Part shown: positions 46,318-54,770 of the stretch, in pieces
How positions within the stretch are numbered: the stretch's first letter is position 1
Layout of the letters: each line of letters starts with the position of its first letter
DNA from: JACPFV01 sp038043245
GTDB taxonomy: Bacteria > Pseudomonadota > Gammaproteobacteria > Nevskiales > Nevskiaceae
Reading direction: 5' to 3'
Length of the DNA: 64,000 nucleotides
NCBI GenBank assembly: GCA_038043245.1
Contig: JBBTCH010000002.1
Coordinates: forward strand, 1-64,000
The notes under the pieces: model-generated
What the model was told of the DNA's origin: nothing
Seen by the model: only the letters and a program-made list of their open reading frames with translations
Database searches by the model: none
Translations under genes and position numbers: made by a program

Positions 46318-47082
46318 TCAAGGCTCCTGCTTGGGGGTGTTGGTCTGTATCTTAGCCCAATCGAAATCATCCTCAATCTTCTGCCCGCCCTCGGGCAGGA
46401 CCTGCACCAGGACGCGGCTCGGCACGAAGCCCGTAGGCAGCCGGAACTCGCCGGTGAACTCCTGGAAGTATTTGAACGAAAAATCCAGCGACGGCGCGGG
46501 CACCAGGTCTGACAGACGCAACGACGAACCCGCGCCGCTGCCACTCAACAGGACCTCGACGTGCCCGGTGATGCGGCGGTCGTGGCGCACCGACTGGATC
46601 AGCACCAGATCGTAGCGATAGCTGCCGACGCGGGCACCCGGCCTGACCTTGAACTCATAGACGCGGACGCCGGCCTGCGACGCGTCGGGCGAGACGATGC
46701 CGCGGTAAAACGCCACCTGTTCACGCAGATCGGCCAATTCCTTCTGCAGCGAGGTCAGGGAGCCTTTGACCGACTCCGAGGATTGCTTGTCGATCTCCTG
46801 AGAGCGCTGCAGATAGACCGTTTCACCCCTCAAGGTGGCGATTTCCGCGCGCGCGGCGCGCAGATCGCGCGTCAACTGTCGGCGTTCAGTCAGCAGTTGG
46901 TCGCGTTCAGTCTGAGCGCGCTCGAAATCCGACACCGTGGTGGCGCGCGCGTAGGCGTACAGCACCCAGGCGCCGAGCGCCAGCAGCGCCACGCTGCCGG
47001 CGATCAAACCCGCACGCAGCCCCGGCCGATGCGGGGTGATGACGACCTTGTGCATCAGGCCGCGATCGGATTTCAGGGCCAT
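46318..47082 (-). CDS. membrane-anchored coiled-coil protein (DUF6776-like)
   Basis: A 254-residue protein with one membrane segment (residues ~22-45), a coiled coil (~50-125) and a C-terminal beta-rich domain of about 120 residues. This resembles the DUF6776 family, often found between argC and bactofilin/erpA genes. Function unknown; a periplasmic or cell-envelope scaffolding partner for the bactofilin is an inference from gene order. It overlaps the argC stop by ten bases; Met10 is an alternative start. Confidence 0.75.
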   Translation of the reverse strand: MALKSDRGLMHKVVITPHRPGLRAGLIAGSVALLALGAWVLYAYARATTVSDFERAQTERDQLLTERRQLTRDLRAARAEIATLRGETVYLQRSQEIDKQSSESVKGSLTSLQKELADLREQVAFYRGIVSPDASQAGVRVYEFKVRPGARVGSYRYDLVLIQSVRHDRRITGHVEVLLSGSGAGSSLRLSDLVPAPSLDFSFKYFQEFTGEFRLPTGFVPSRVLVQVLPEGGQKIEDDFDWAKIQTNTPKQEP

Positions 47083-48098
47083 AGCGCAGTCGGCGTGAGG
47101 CCAGAGGTCTCCTCAAGTCCGAACATCAGATTGAAGCACTGCACGGCCTGTCCGGCCGCGCCTTTGACCAGGTTGTCGATGACGGCGAGCACGATCACGG
47201 TATCGCCCCGGTGATGCACCGCGATCTGGCAGCGGTTTGAGCCGCGCACGCTGCGTGTGTCCGGATGCGCGCCCGGCGGCAGCACATCCACGAACGCTTC
47301 GCCGGCGAAGCGTTTTTCGTACAGCGCCTGCAGATCGATGCCGGGCTTGTTCAATTTTGCGTAGAGCGTGGCGTGGATGCCGCGGTTCATCGGCACCAGA
47401 TGCGGCACGAACGTCAGCGCGACCGGCGCGCCGGCGATCGTCGTCAGCCCCTGCTCGATCTCCGGCTGATGCCGATGGCCACCGACGCCATAAGCCTTGA
47501 AGGATTCGGCGGCTTCGCTGAACAACGAACTCTGTTTCAGTTCGCGTCCGGCCCCGCTGACACCGGATTTGCAGTCGGCGATCAAGCTGCCGGGAACCAG
47601 CAGTTTCTGCTCGAGCAGCGGCAAAAACCCCAGCTGCACCGAAGTCGGGTAACAGCCCGGTGCAGCAACCAGTTGCGCGGTCTTCAGCGCCGCCCGGTTG
47701 ATTTCTGGCAATCCATAGACTGCCTGCTTGAGCAGTCCGGGTGCGCTGTGTTCGTGTTGATACCACTGCTTGAACAGTGCGGCGTCCTTCAGCCTGAAAT
47801 CGGCTGACAGATCGATCACCTTCGCACCCTGCTTCAGCAACGCGGGCGCGCTTTGCATGGCGGTGCCGTGCGGCGTGGCGAAAAACACCGTCTGGCATTG
47901 AGCAAGCGCAGCCTCATCCGGTGCGCTGAACACAAGGTCCGTGCTGCCACGCAGATGCGGGAACAGCGCATCCGCACGCTTGCCGGCTTCCTGACGCGAC
48001 GTCAGCACGCGCACGCGCGCAGCCGGGTGCTGCGCGAAAATCCGCAACAGTTCCGCACCGGTGTAGCCGGTGCCGCCGACAATCCCGACTTCAATCAT
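47073..48098 (-). CDS. argC: N-acetyl-gamma-glutamyl-phosphate reductase
   Basis: A 341-residue enzyme for the third step of arginine synthesis, reducing N-acetylglutamyl-phosphate with NADPH. The N-terminal cofactor motif GIVGGTGYTGAELLR and the catalytic cysteine C149 in APGCYPTS are present, and length fits type 1 ArgC. It heads the minus-strand series argC, DUF6776-like, bactofilin, erpA, with overlapping or nearly touching ends. Confidence 0.97.
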   Translation of the reverse strand: MIEVGIVGGTGYTGAELLRIFAQHPAARVRVLTSRQEAGKRADALFPHLRGSTDLVFSAPDEAALAQCQTVFFATPHGTAMQSAPALLKQGAKVIDLSADFRLKDAALFKQWYQHEHSAPGLLKQAVYGLPEINRAALKTAQLVAAPGCYPTSVQLGFLPLLEQKLLVPGSLIADCKSGVSGAGRELKQSSLFSEAAESFKAYGVGGHRHQPEIEQGLTTIAGAPVALTFVPHLVPMNRGIHATLYAKLNKPGIDLQALYEKRFAGEAFVDVLPPGAHPDTRSVRGSNRCQIAVHHRGDTVIVLAVIDNLVKGAAGQAVQCFNLMFGLEETSGLTPTALWP

Positions 48099-48136
48099 GC
48101 TGATACGCCCTGCAAACGAGGCGGCGATAATAGAGC

Positions 48137-48550
48137 ATGCTCTGGCTCAAAGCCGCACACATCATCTTCGCCGTGACCTGGTTCGCGGGTCTGTTCTACC
48201 TGCCGCGCCTGTTCGTCTACCACTGTGAAACCATGGACGCGCCCGGCCATGCGCGTTTCTGCACCATGGAGCGCCGCCTGTACCGTCTGATGAGCATTGG
48301 CATGGCGGGGTCGCTGCTCATGGGTGTGTGGCTGTGGCTCGCGTATTGGCCCATCCCCACGGCTTGGCTGCATGCAAAAGCGGCGCTGGCCCTCGGACTG
48401 GTGGGATATCACCACTGGCTACTGATCCTGATGAAGGATTTCGCCAATTTCCGCAACAAGCGCAGCGCGAAGTTCTACCGCCTGATCAATGAAGTCCCGG
48501 CGATATTCCTGATCGCGCTGGTGTGTCTGGCGGTATTGAAGCCGGGTTAG
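48137..48550 (+). CDS. hemJ: protoporphyrinogen IX oxidase, HemJ type
   Basis: A 137-residue inner-membrane protein with four helices. The segments LKAAHIIFAVTWFAGLFYLPRLFVYH and KAALALGLVGYHHW contain the conserved histidines of HemJ, which oxidises protoporphyrinogen IX late in haem synthesis in bacteria lacking HemG and HemY. Older annotation calls these CopD-like proteins. It is next to the bacterioferritin gene, converging with a four-base overlap. Confidence 0.9.
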   Translation: MLWLKAAHIIFAVTWFAGLFYLPRLFVYHCETMDAPGHARFCTMERRLYRLMSIGMAGSLLMGVWLWLAYWPIPTAWLHAKAALALGLVGYHHWLLILMKDFANFRNKRSAKFYRLINEVPAIFLIALVCLAVLKPG

Positions 48551-49023
48551 GCGTCCGGCTGCATCTGACTCTGCAGATAATTCTGCAGACCCACTTTCTC
48601 GATCAAACCAAGCTGTTCCTCGATCCAGTCGATGTGTTCTTCCTCGCTCTCCTGGATTTCAGTCAGTAGTTCGCGCGTGACGTAATCGCCGACTTTTTCG
48701 CAGTGCGCGATGGCTTCCTTGTACATTGGATGCGCTTCTTTCTCGCGCTTGAGATCGGCCGCCAGGATCTCTGGCACGTTTTCGCCGATGAACAGCTTGC
48801 CGAGGTCCTGCAGGTTAGGCAGGCCCTCAAGGAATAGCACGCGCTTGCACAGCTTGTCGGCGTGCTTCATCTCGTCGATGGATTCCTCGTATTCGTGTTT
48901 CTCAAGTTTCTTCAGGCCCCAGTTGCCGAGCATGCGCGCATGCAGGAAATACTGGTTGATGGCCGTCAGCTCGTTCTTCAGGCCGAGGTTGAGGTATTCG
49001 ATCACTTTGGCATCGCCGCGCAT
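48547..49023 (-). CDS. bfr: bacterioferritin
   Basis: A 158-residue ferritin-like protein. The di-iron ligands E18, E51, H54, E94, E127 and H130 can be matched, and M52 (in DEMKHAD) is the haem-axial methionine that marks true Bfr. It stores iron as a 24-mer shell in the cytoplasm and releases it with help from Bfd, whose gene is 107 bases upstream on the same strand. It overlaps hemJ tail to tail by four bases. Confidence 0.97.
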   Translation of the reverse strand: MRGDAKVIEYLNLGLKNELTAINQYFLHARMLGNWGLKKLEKHEYEESIDEMKHADKLCKRVLFLEGLPNLQDLGKLFIGENVPEILAADLKREKEAHPMYKEAIAHCEKVGDYVTRELLTEIQESEEEHIDWIEEQLGLIEKVGLQNYLQSQMQPDA

Positions 49024-49130
49024 GGGAATCTCCGCTGAACTGAGTGCGAGGAGTCTACGGTCGCGGCCGCGGAAAGTAAACTTAAGTTATTGTTTTTATT
49101 TAGTTATTTAACTGATTCTGCGTTCGATTC

Positions 49131-49349
49131 TCATGCGCGTTGCGCATGGGCCGCACCGCACATTGGCACTTGCTGCGCGCTGCCGCGCAACAGTTCTTCA
49201 GCGACGATTTCCTGCGCGTAGGGCACGCACTTTCCGCAACCGGTGCCAACCCCCAGGTCGCGCGATAACTCGCGCAGCGAGCAGGCACCCGCTCGTACCG
49301 CTTCGCGGATGTGTCGATCCTTGACCGCTTTGCATACGCAGATGTACAT
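49131..49349 (-). CDS. bfd: bacterioferritin-associated ferredoxin
   Basis: A 72-residue 2Fe-2S protein with ligands C4, C6, C38 and C41 (MYICVC and GCGKC). Bfd docks on bacterioferritin and donates electrons to mobilise stored iron. It diverges from the outer-membrane receptor gene, and Fur-like boxes lie in the 108 bases between, so it should be induced in iron starvation. A tail of about 20 residues after the cluster domain is slightly longer than usual. Confidence 0.95.
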   Translation of the reverse strand: MYICVCKAVKDRHIREAVRAGACSLRELSRDLGVGTGCGKCVPYAQEIVAEELLRGSAQQVPMCGAAHAQRA

Positions 49350-49373
49350 GGCAGCCTTCAGATTAAAAGCAAA

Positions 49374-49388
49374 TGATAATGATTGTCA
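49374..49388. promoter_or_regulatory. Fur box 1
   Basis: TGATAATGATTGTCA matches the 7-1-7 Fur consensus (TGATAATnATTATCA) in 13 of 14 defined positions. It lies 25 bases upstream of the bfd start and 69 bases upstream of the receptor start, so it could repress both. Confidence 0.85.
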
Positions 49389-49415
49389 ATTGCTTAAATA
49401 TCGGATAAAGTCATT

Positions 49416-49430
49416 TGAGAATCTTTCTCA
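49416..49430. promoter_or_regulatory. second, weaker Fur-like box
   Basis: TGAGAATCTTTCTCA matches the 7-1-7 Fur consensus at 11 of 14 positions and is itself a near-perfect inverted repeat (TGAGAA / TTCTCA). It is 27 bases downstream of box 1 and close to the receptor start, so it could cover the receptor promoter. Confidence 0.6.
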
Positions 49431-49457
49431 TTTACTTAAAACCACAAGGATGTCGCC

Positions 49458-51680
49458 ATGCTTCGCCACACCTGTATCGCTCTGATCGCCGCACTTGTCC
49501 TGCTGCCGCCAAGCGTTCACGCGCAACCGGTCGCCAAGAAAAATCAGGCGGTAAAAACGCAGAAAGCCCAGGGCAGCAAGAAAGTCGCGACCCCGACTGA
49601 AAAACTCCCGGTGAAGAGCGAGGAGCACCCGGTCGCCATGCCGGTGCTGGAGATCGTCGGCATCAGGCAAAACAATGATCTGACGAGCTCGTCCAGCGTG
49701 ATTGACAACAAGACGCTGCGCGGCAGCCGTGTGTTCACCGCCAACGAGGCGCTACGCAAGGTGCCCGGCGTCGTCACCCGCGACGAGGAAGGCTTCGGTG
49801 TGCGCCCCAACATCGGCATCCGCGGCGTCAACCCCACCCGCTCGCAGAAGATCCTGCTACTGGAGGATGGCATCCCATTCACTTGGGCTCCCTACGGCGC
49901 CAACGAAGCCTATTACCACCCGCCGGTGGACCGTTTCGACCGCATTGAGGTGCTCAAAGGCGCTGCCATGAACGTATACGGCCCGCAGAACCTGGTCGGC
50001 ACCATCAACTACATCACGCCGACGCCGCCGGATGAACTCACGGCCAGCGTCGCCGGCACCTTGGGCAGCCGCAACTACTTCAACACCCACGCACAAATCG
50101 GCGGCAACGGGCTGCTGCTGGATTTCGTGCGCAAGTCCGGTGATGGCGCGCGCGACAACACGCGCAGCGAAATCCACGACGCCAACCTCAAGGGCGTGTT
50201 CTCGCCCGCGCCCGGCCACGCCCTGACCGCGCGCGTCAATGTCTACAACGAAGCCTCCGACGTCAGCTACACCGGCATCACCGACGCCGAGGCGCGCAAC
50301 TTCGGACTGCGCTACAACCCGTTCACCAACGATACGTTCGACATCGGTCGTCAGGGCGTCGTGCTGACGCACGAATGGACGCCCAGCGCTGACCTCACCC
50401 TGCTGACCAATGCCTACTACAACCACACTGCGCGCGACTGGTGGCGCCAGTCCAGCTCGACCACCGACGCGCAGTGCAACCCGTCGGTGCCGACTTTTTC
50501 TGCCGACCGTTTGGCGGGTATCGCCGTCAACGTCAACGCCTGCCTGTCCGCGCAAGGCCGCCTGCGCGAATACGGCACTGCCGGTATCGAGCCACGGTTG
50601 ACTTACCGGCATGGACTGTTCGGCGCCGCCAACGAGCTGCTGGTCGCGGGTCGCGTCTATTACGAATCGCAAGACCGCCAGCAGAAGAACGGCGCCACGC
50701 CGACCGCGCGCGATGGCGTGCTCGTCGAAGACAACGAGCGCCGCGCCCAGGTCAACACCCTGATCGTGCAGAACCGTTTTGGCCTCGGCGCGCTGACGCT
50801 GGAGCCGTCACTGCGCTACGAGAACATCAACTACGACCGGCGCAACCTGCTGGCGCCGTTCGGGGCCGGTGATGACACCGTGAACGAGATCGTCCCCGCG
50901 CTGGGTCTGACTTTTGCCCTCAGCGAACAGACGACCCTGTTCGGCGGCGTCCATCGCGGCTTCGCGCCGCCTCGGGTCGAGGATCTGATCAACGGCGCCG
51001 GCGGCGCCATCGAGGTCGGCAGCGAAGAGAGCCTCAATGCCGAGGCCGGCATCCGCACGCGGCCGCGCTCGGGACTGCAGCTGGAAGCGGCCGCCTTCCG
51101 CAATGACTTCCATCGCCAAGTGGCCGTCGGCAATGTCGCCGGCGGCAGCGTGCCTCTGGCCACCGGGCAAACACTTTACGAGGGCTTCGAGTTCGCCGGT
51201 CGCGCCGATCTGGCCCAGCTCTCGGGTCTGCCGCTGGGCCCTTTCGCCGAGTTGGCGGTCACCTATATCCCGACTGCCAAGCAGACAGCGCCGCTGCGGC
51301 GGGTGGACACCGGCGCCGTGGTCGGCGGCAGTGCGGCCGGCTTGCGCCTGCCGTATTCACCGCGCTTCACCACCACCGGCACACTCGGGCTGCGCCCGAC
51401 CGCAAACTGGGAGCTGCGTTTCGAGACGGTGCATGTGGGCGGCCAGTTCAGCGACTTCGCTGAAACCACTGCGACGAACGGCACCGGCCAAGTCGGTTTC
51501 ATCAACAGTTACACGATCTTCAACGCGGCGACGCACTACACCCTGCGGCCGCTGAACCTGACCCTGTTCCTCACCGCCAAAAACCTGAGTGACGAAACCT
51601 ACATCGTCGATCGCGTGCGCGGCATCCTGCCCGGCGCACCGGCCCTGGTGCAGGGCGGCTTTGAGTACAGCTTTTTCTAG
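49458..51680 (+). CDS. TonB-dependent outer membrane receptor, FecA-like (iron chelate uptake)
   Basis: A 740-residue outer-membrane receptor. Signal peptide residues 1-22 (ends VHA), a Lys/Pro-rich linker, a TonB-box-like hydrophobic stretch near 63-70 (VLEIVG), then the plug domain (~85-200) with RPNIGIRGVNPTRSQKILLLEDGIP and a 22-strand barrel ending in the aromatic residues YSFF. It resembles FecA-type receptors for ferric citrate or siderophores, without the extra FecR-signalling domain. Two Fur-like boxes upstream fit iron repression. The substrate is inferred. Confidence 0.88.
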   Translation: MLRHTCIALIAALVLLPPSVHAQPVAKKNQAVKTQKAQGSKKVATPTEKLPVKSEEHPVAMPVLEIVGIRQNNDLTSSSSVIDNKTLRGSRVFTANEALRKVPGVVTRDEEGFGVRPNIGIRGVNPTRSQKILLLEDGIPFTWAPYGANEAYYHPPVDRFDRIEVLKGAAMNVYGPQNLVGTINYITPTPPDELTASVAGTLGSRNYFNTHAQIGGNGLLLDFVRKSGDGARDNTRSEIHDANLKGVFSPAPGHALTARVNVYNEASDVSYTGITDAEARNFGLRYNPFTNDTFDIGRQGVVLTHEWTPSADLTLLTNAYYNHTARDWWRQSSSTTDAQCNPSVPTFSADRLAGIAVNVNACLSAQGRLREYGTAGIEPRLTYRHGLFGAANELLVAGRVYYESQDRQQKNGATPTARDGVLVEDNERRAQVNTLIVQNRFGLGALTLEPSLRYENINYDRRNLLAPFGAGDDTVNEIVPALGLTFALSEQTTLFGGVHRGFAPPRVEDLINGAGGAIEVGSEESLNAEAGIRTRPRSGLQLEAAAFRNDFHRQVAVGNVAGGSVPLATGQTLYEGFEFAGRADLAQLSGLPLGPFAELAVTYIPTAKQTAPLRRVDTGAVVGGSAAGLRLPYSPRFTTTGTLGLRPTANWELRFETVHVGGQFSDFAETTATNGTGQVGFINSYTIFNAATHYTLRPLNLTLFLTAKNLSDETYIVDRVRGILPGAPALVQGGFEYSFF

Positions 51681-52153
51681 CCGGCTCGCAGCAGCGGTTG
51701 AAGCTCTTCGAGCGCGGCGCGGTAGACGTCGCGCTTGAAGGGCACGACTTCGCGCAGCGGCAATTCCGAATCCACCCAGCGCCATTCTTCGAACTCGGGC
51801 TTGTCGCCGCGATCAAAACGCACGCGGTCTTCGGCCGCGATCAGCCGCAGCGCAAACCATTTCTGCTTCTGGCCGATGCACATCGGCACATTGCCGCGAC
51901 GCAAAAACCTCGGCGGCAACCGGTAGCGGAGCCAGCCCTGCGTGCTGCCCAGCAGCTGGACGTCCACTGCGCCCAGCCCCAATTCTTCGTACAGCTCGCG
52001 CAGCATCGCCTGCTCCGGCGATTCGCCCGCGCCGATGCCGCCCTGCGGAAACTGCCAGGCGTCCATGCGTACGCGCTTGGCCCACAGCACCTGCCCGGCC
52101 GCATTCGCCAGCACAATGCCGACGTTGGGGCGATAGCCCTCGACATCCACCAC
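51677..52153 (-). CDS. rppH: RNA pyrophosphohydrolase
   Basis: A 158-residue Nudix hydrolase that removes pyrophosphate from the 5' end of mRNA, starting RNase E-dependent decay. The N-terminal GYRPNVGIVL and the segments WQFPQGGI and CIGQKQKWFAL are RppH signatures. The Nudix box spans residues 38-60 (GG...E...REL..EELGL). The start is GTG at 52153. It overlaps the receptor gene tail to tail by four bases. Confidence 0.95.
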   Translation of the reverse strand: MVDVEGYRPNVGIVLANAAGQVLWAKRVRMDAWQFPQGGIGAGESPEQAMLRELYEELGLGAVDVQLLGSTQGWLRYRLPPRFLRRGNVPMCIGQKQKWFALRLIAAEDRVRFDRGDKPEFEEWRWVDSELPLREVVPFKRDVYRAALEELQPLLRAG

Positions 52154-52211
52154 GGCGCACCTTTGGAAAATCAGATCGTGGCGATTATTTCACATGAGGG
52201 ATAATTCGCCG

Positions 52212-52883
52212 ATGCGCCTCGCCATCTTCGATCTCGATCACACCCTGCTGGCGGGCGATAGCGATTATCTTTGGGGCCAGTTTCTAGTCGAGATCGGAGT
52301 ACTCGATCACTCGTACCACTGGCGTGAGAACGAGCGCTTCTACGAGCAATACAAGGCCGGCACGCTGGATATCCTGGAATTCTGCGCCTTCAGTCTGCGA
52401 CCACTGTCGCAACATGAACCTGCGCAGCTGCAGAAATGGCGCACGGAATTCGTGAAGACCAAAATCATTCCGATCATAGCGCCCGGCGCGCCGGCCCTGC
52501 TGGAACGCCATCGCGCGCAAGGCGACACCCTGCTCATCACCACGGCCACCAATCACTTCATCACCGAACCCATTGCCGAGCTGCTGGGCGTGCCGAATCT
52601 GATTGCACTCGACCCGGAGATGCGTGATGGCCGCTATACGGGACAGGTCGCCGGCGTCCCCAACTTCCAATCCGGCAAGGTCACACGCCTGAAAAGCTGG
52701 CTGCAAGGCCAGGCACCGTTCGCGCACAAGACAGCCTACAGCGACTCCCGCAACGATATCCCCCTGCTGGAACTCGCCGATACCGCAGTAGCGGTGGACC
52801 CGGACGACACGCTGCGCGCGGAGGCGCAGAAACGGGGCTGGCCGATCATCAGCCTGCGTGAGAAATTACCGGAACTGACATGA
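52212..52883 (+). CDS. HAD-superfamily phosphatase (subfamily IB, SerB-like)
   Basis: A 223-residue HAD hydrolase. Motif I is FDLDHTLL with D7 and D9, a threonine-rich motif II is ITTATN, and motif IV includes YSDSRNDIPLLE. It has the cap between motifs I and II seen in HAD-IB enzymes such as SerB and related lipid or phosphate-ester phosphatases. Substrate unknown. ATG 52212 is preferred to an in-frame ATG six residues earlier because it starts right before motif I. It overlaps purU by four bases. Confidence 0.87.
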   Translation: MRLAIFDLDHTLLAGDSDYLWGQFLVEIGVLDHSYHWRENERFYEQYKAGTLDILEFCAFSLRPLSQHEPAQLQKWRTEFVKTKIIPIIAPGAPALLERHRAQGDTLLITTATNHFITEPIAELLGVPNLIALDPEMRDGRYTGQVAGVPNFQSGKVTRLKSWLQGQAPFAHKTAYSDSRNDIPLLELADTAVAVDPDDTLRAEAQKRGWPIISLREKLPELT

Positions 52884-53728
52884 AATCCACGGCGATCCTG
52901 CTGATTGACTGTCCCGACCGCAAGGGCATTGTCGCCGCGGTCGCGGATTTTCTTTACGCGCACGACGCCAATATCCTGCACGCCGACCAGCATCAGGACG
53001 CTGATTTGTTTTTTACACGCGTGGAGTGGGACCTCGCGGGATTCAAATTGGATCGCACCGCCTTCGAGGGAAAATTCGCTGCGGTCGCCAATAAATTCAA
53101 CATGCGCTGGCGGCTTGAGCTGTCGGCGCAAAAACCGCGCATTGCGATTTTTGTCTCCAAGTACGACCACTGCCTCGCCGACCTGCTGTATCGCCATCAC
53201 AGTGGCGAACTGGCCTGCGAAATTCCGCTGATCCTGTCGAACCACGAAGACGCACGCCGGCTGGCGGAGTTCCACCACATCGCATTCCACGTGTTGCCGC
53301 TGGACGCGGCGAACAAGGCAGAAGTCGAATCACGTCAGTTGGCCCTGCTGGAAAAACATGGCATCAATCTGGTCGTGCTGGCGCGCTACATGCAGGTGCT
53401 GTCGCCCACTTTCGTCGCGCGTTATCCGGCGCGCATCATCAACGTGCATCACTCGTTCCTGCCCGCGTTCGCCGGCAGCCGGCCGTATCACCGCGCGCAC
53501 GAAAAAGGCGTGAAACTGATCGGCGCCACCAGCCATTACGTCACCGAGGAGCTGGACGAAGGGCCGATCATAGAGCAGGACGTGGTGCGCGTCTCGCACC
53601 GCGACCAGCTCGAAAATCTGATCCAGAAGGGCCGCGACCTGGAAAAAGCCGTGCTGTCGCGCGCGGTGCGCTGGCACATCGAACACCGGATTCTGGTGTA
53701 CGCGCGGAAGACCGTTGTTTTTGATTAG
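52880..53728 (+). CDS. purU: formyltetrahydrofolate deformylase
   Basis: A 282-residue enzyme that hydrolyses 10-formyl-THF to formate and THF, balancing one-carbon pools. An N-terminal ACT regulatory domain (residues 1-80) precedes a formyltransferase-like domain. Catalytic-site segments are visible: INVHHSFLPAF and GATSHYVTEELDEGPIIEQ. It overlaps the HAD phosphatase gene at its start and the monophosphatase gene (opposite strand) at its end, by four bases each. Confidence 0.96.
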   Translation: MKSTAILLIDCPDRKGIVAAVADFLYAHDANILHADQHQDADLFFTRVEWDLAGFKLDRTAFEGKFAAVANKFNMRWRLELSAQKPRIAIFVSKYDHCLADLLYRHHSGELACEIPLILSNHEDARRLAEFHHIAFHVLPLDAANKAEVESRQLALLEKHGINLVVLARYMQVLSPTFVARYPARIINVHHSFLPAFAGSRPYHRAHEKGVKLIGATSHYVTEELDEGPIIEQDVVRVSHRDQLENLIQKGRDLEKAVLSRAVRWHIEHRILVYARKTVVFD

Positions 53729-54498
53729 CTCAGGGTTTTGAGCAGGGTGTTCTGCAAGCGTCCGTTGCTGGCCAGTACCGAAGTGGTTTTCAGCGTCAGC
53801 GGCTGACCGGAGAGATCGGTGAACGCACCGCCGGCTTCACGCACGATCACCGCCAGCGCGGCGATGTCGAGGATGTTCACATCCGACTCCACCACCGCAT
53901 CGATTTTCCCCGACGCCAGCAAATGGTAGTGCAGAAAATCGCCATAGCCACGGATGCGGTGCAGTCTGGGAATCAACACGCCCAGTTTTGCCCAATCCGC
54001 TGATTTCGCCAAAGTAGCGAGATTGCCGGTCGAGAGCGTTGCCTTTTCCAATACAACGACCTCGCTCACCTTGAGTTGCTCAGTGCCCAGCCAGGCGCCC
54101 TTGCCTTTCTCAGCATGGATGACTTCGCCGGCACCGCCGTTGTAGCAGGGTGCGTTGGAAACCCCCAGCACCAGTTCGCCCTTGTGCATCAGCGCGATCT
54201 GCACCGAGAAGATCGGATAGCCGCGGACAAAGGCCTTGGTGCCATCGATCGGGTCCACCAGCCACAGATATTCGGCGTCGAGGTTTTCGCGCCCCAGTTC
54301 TTCGCCGTAGAAGCCGTGCGCGGGGAAGCGTGATTTCAGGATTTTCTTGATTGCCGCTTCCGCCGCCTCATCCACTTCCGTCACCGGGCTGGCGTCGGCC
54401 TTGGTGCGCACGCTGAAATCGCCACGATAAGCCTTGCGGATGATATCGCCGGCGGCGTGGGACGCTTCAAGCGCGACTTTGAGAAATTCGCTGTGCAT
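53725..54498 (-). CDS. inositol-monophosphatase family protein (histidinol-phosphatase-like)
   Basis: A 257-residue Mg-dependent phosphatase. Metal-binding motifs are visible: GEELG near 66, DPIDGTKAF near 82, and the C-terminal DVNILDIAA. The arrangement matches inositol monophosphatase relatives used as histidinol-phosphatase (HisN) or 3'-phosphoadenosine phosphatase. No histidine genes are nearby, so the substrate is open. ATG 54498 is preferred; ATG 54507 would add three residues. Confidence 0.85.
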   Translation of the reverse strand: MHSEFLKVALEASHAAGDIIRKAYRGDFSVRTKADASPVTEVDEAAEAAIKKILKSRFPAHGFYGEELGRENLDAEYLWLVDPIDGTKAFVRGYPIFSVQIALMHKGELVLGVSNAPCYNGGAGEVIHAEKGKGAWLGTEQLKVSEVVVLEKATLSTGNLATLAKSADWAKLGVLIPRLHRIRGYGDFLHYHLLASGKIDAVVESDVNILDIAALAVIVREAGGAFTDLSGQPLTLKTTSVLASNGRLQNTLLKTLS

Positions 54499-54530
54499 GA
54501 CGCACATGATAGCGGGCTGTCTTAAACTAC

Positions 54531-54730
54531 TCGCACTTGGGTGCTCGCATTTTTTACGAAGTGCGGGTTAAACGGGAAGCCGGTTTGATTCCGGCGCTGC
54601 CCCCGCAACGGTGAATGGTTCGGGATCGTCTTAAGCCACTGTGCATTTACGCATGGGAAGGCGGCGATCCAGCAGGCCATGAGTCCGGAGACCGGCCCGA
54701 GACCCCGGCGTAAAGCCGGTTTCTAGTGTC
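54531..54730 (+). promoter_or_regulatory. cobalamin riboswitch
   Basis: The plus strand contains the hallmark core GCTGCCCCCGCAACGG (54596-54611) after GGGAAGCCGG, and a B12-box-like GTCCGGAGACCGG near 54683-54696. These match the adenosylcobalamin aptamer in order and spacing. An upstream stem pairs GCACTT (54535) with AAGTGC (54560). It sits right upstream of btuB, where it would shut off expression when B12 is plentiful. Confidence 0.92.
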
Positions 54731-54735
54731 ACCAC

Positions 54736-54755
54736 GCCTTGCGGGGACGCAAGGC
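54736..54755 (+). promoter_or_regulatory. hairpin after the riboswitch, possible expression platform
   Basis: Arms GCCTTGC (54736-54742) and GCAAGGC (54749-54755) pair perfectly with a six-base loop, and end just before the btuB ribosome site (GGAG, 54759-54762). No T-tract follows, so translational rather than transcriptional control is more likely. The pairing to the aptamer has not been modelled. Confidence 0.55.
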
Positions 54756-54770
54756 AATGGAGATGGCCTC

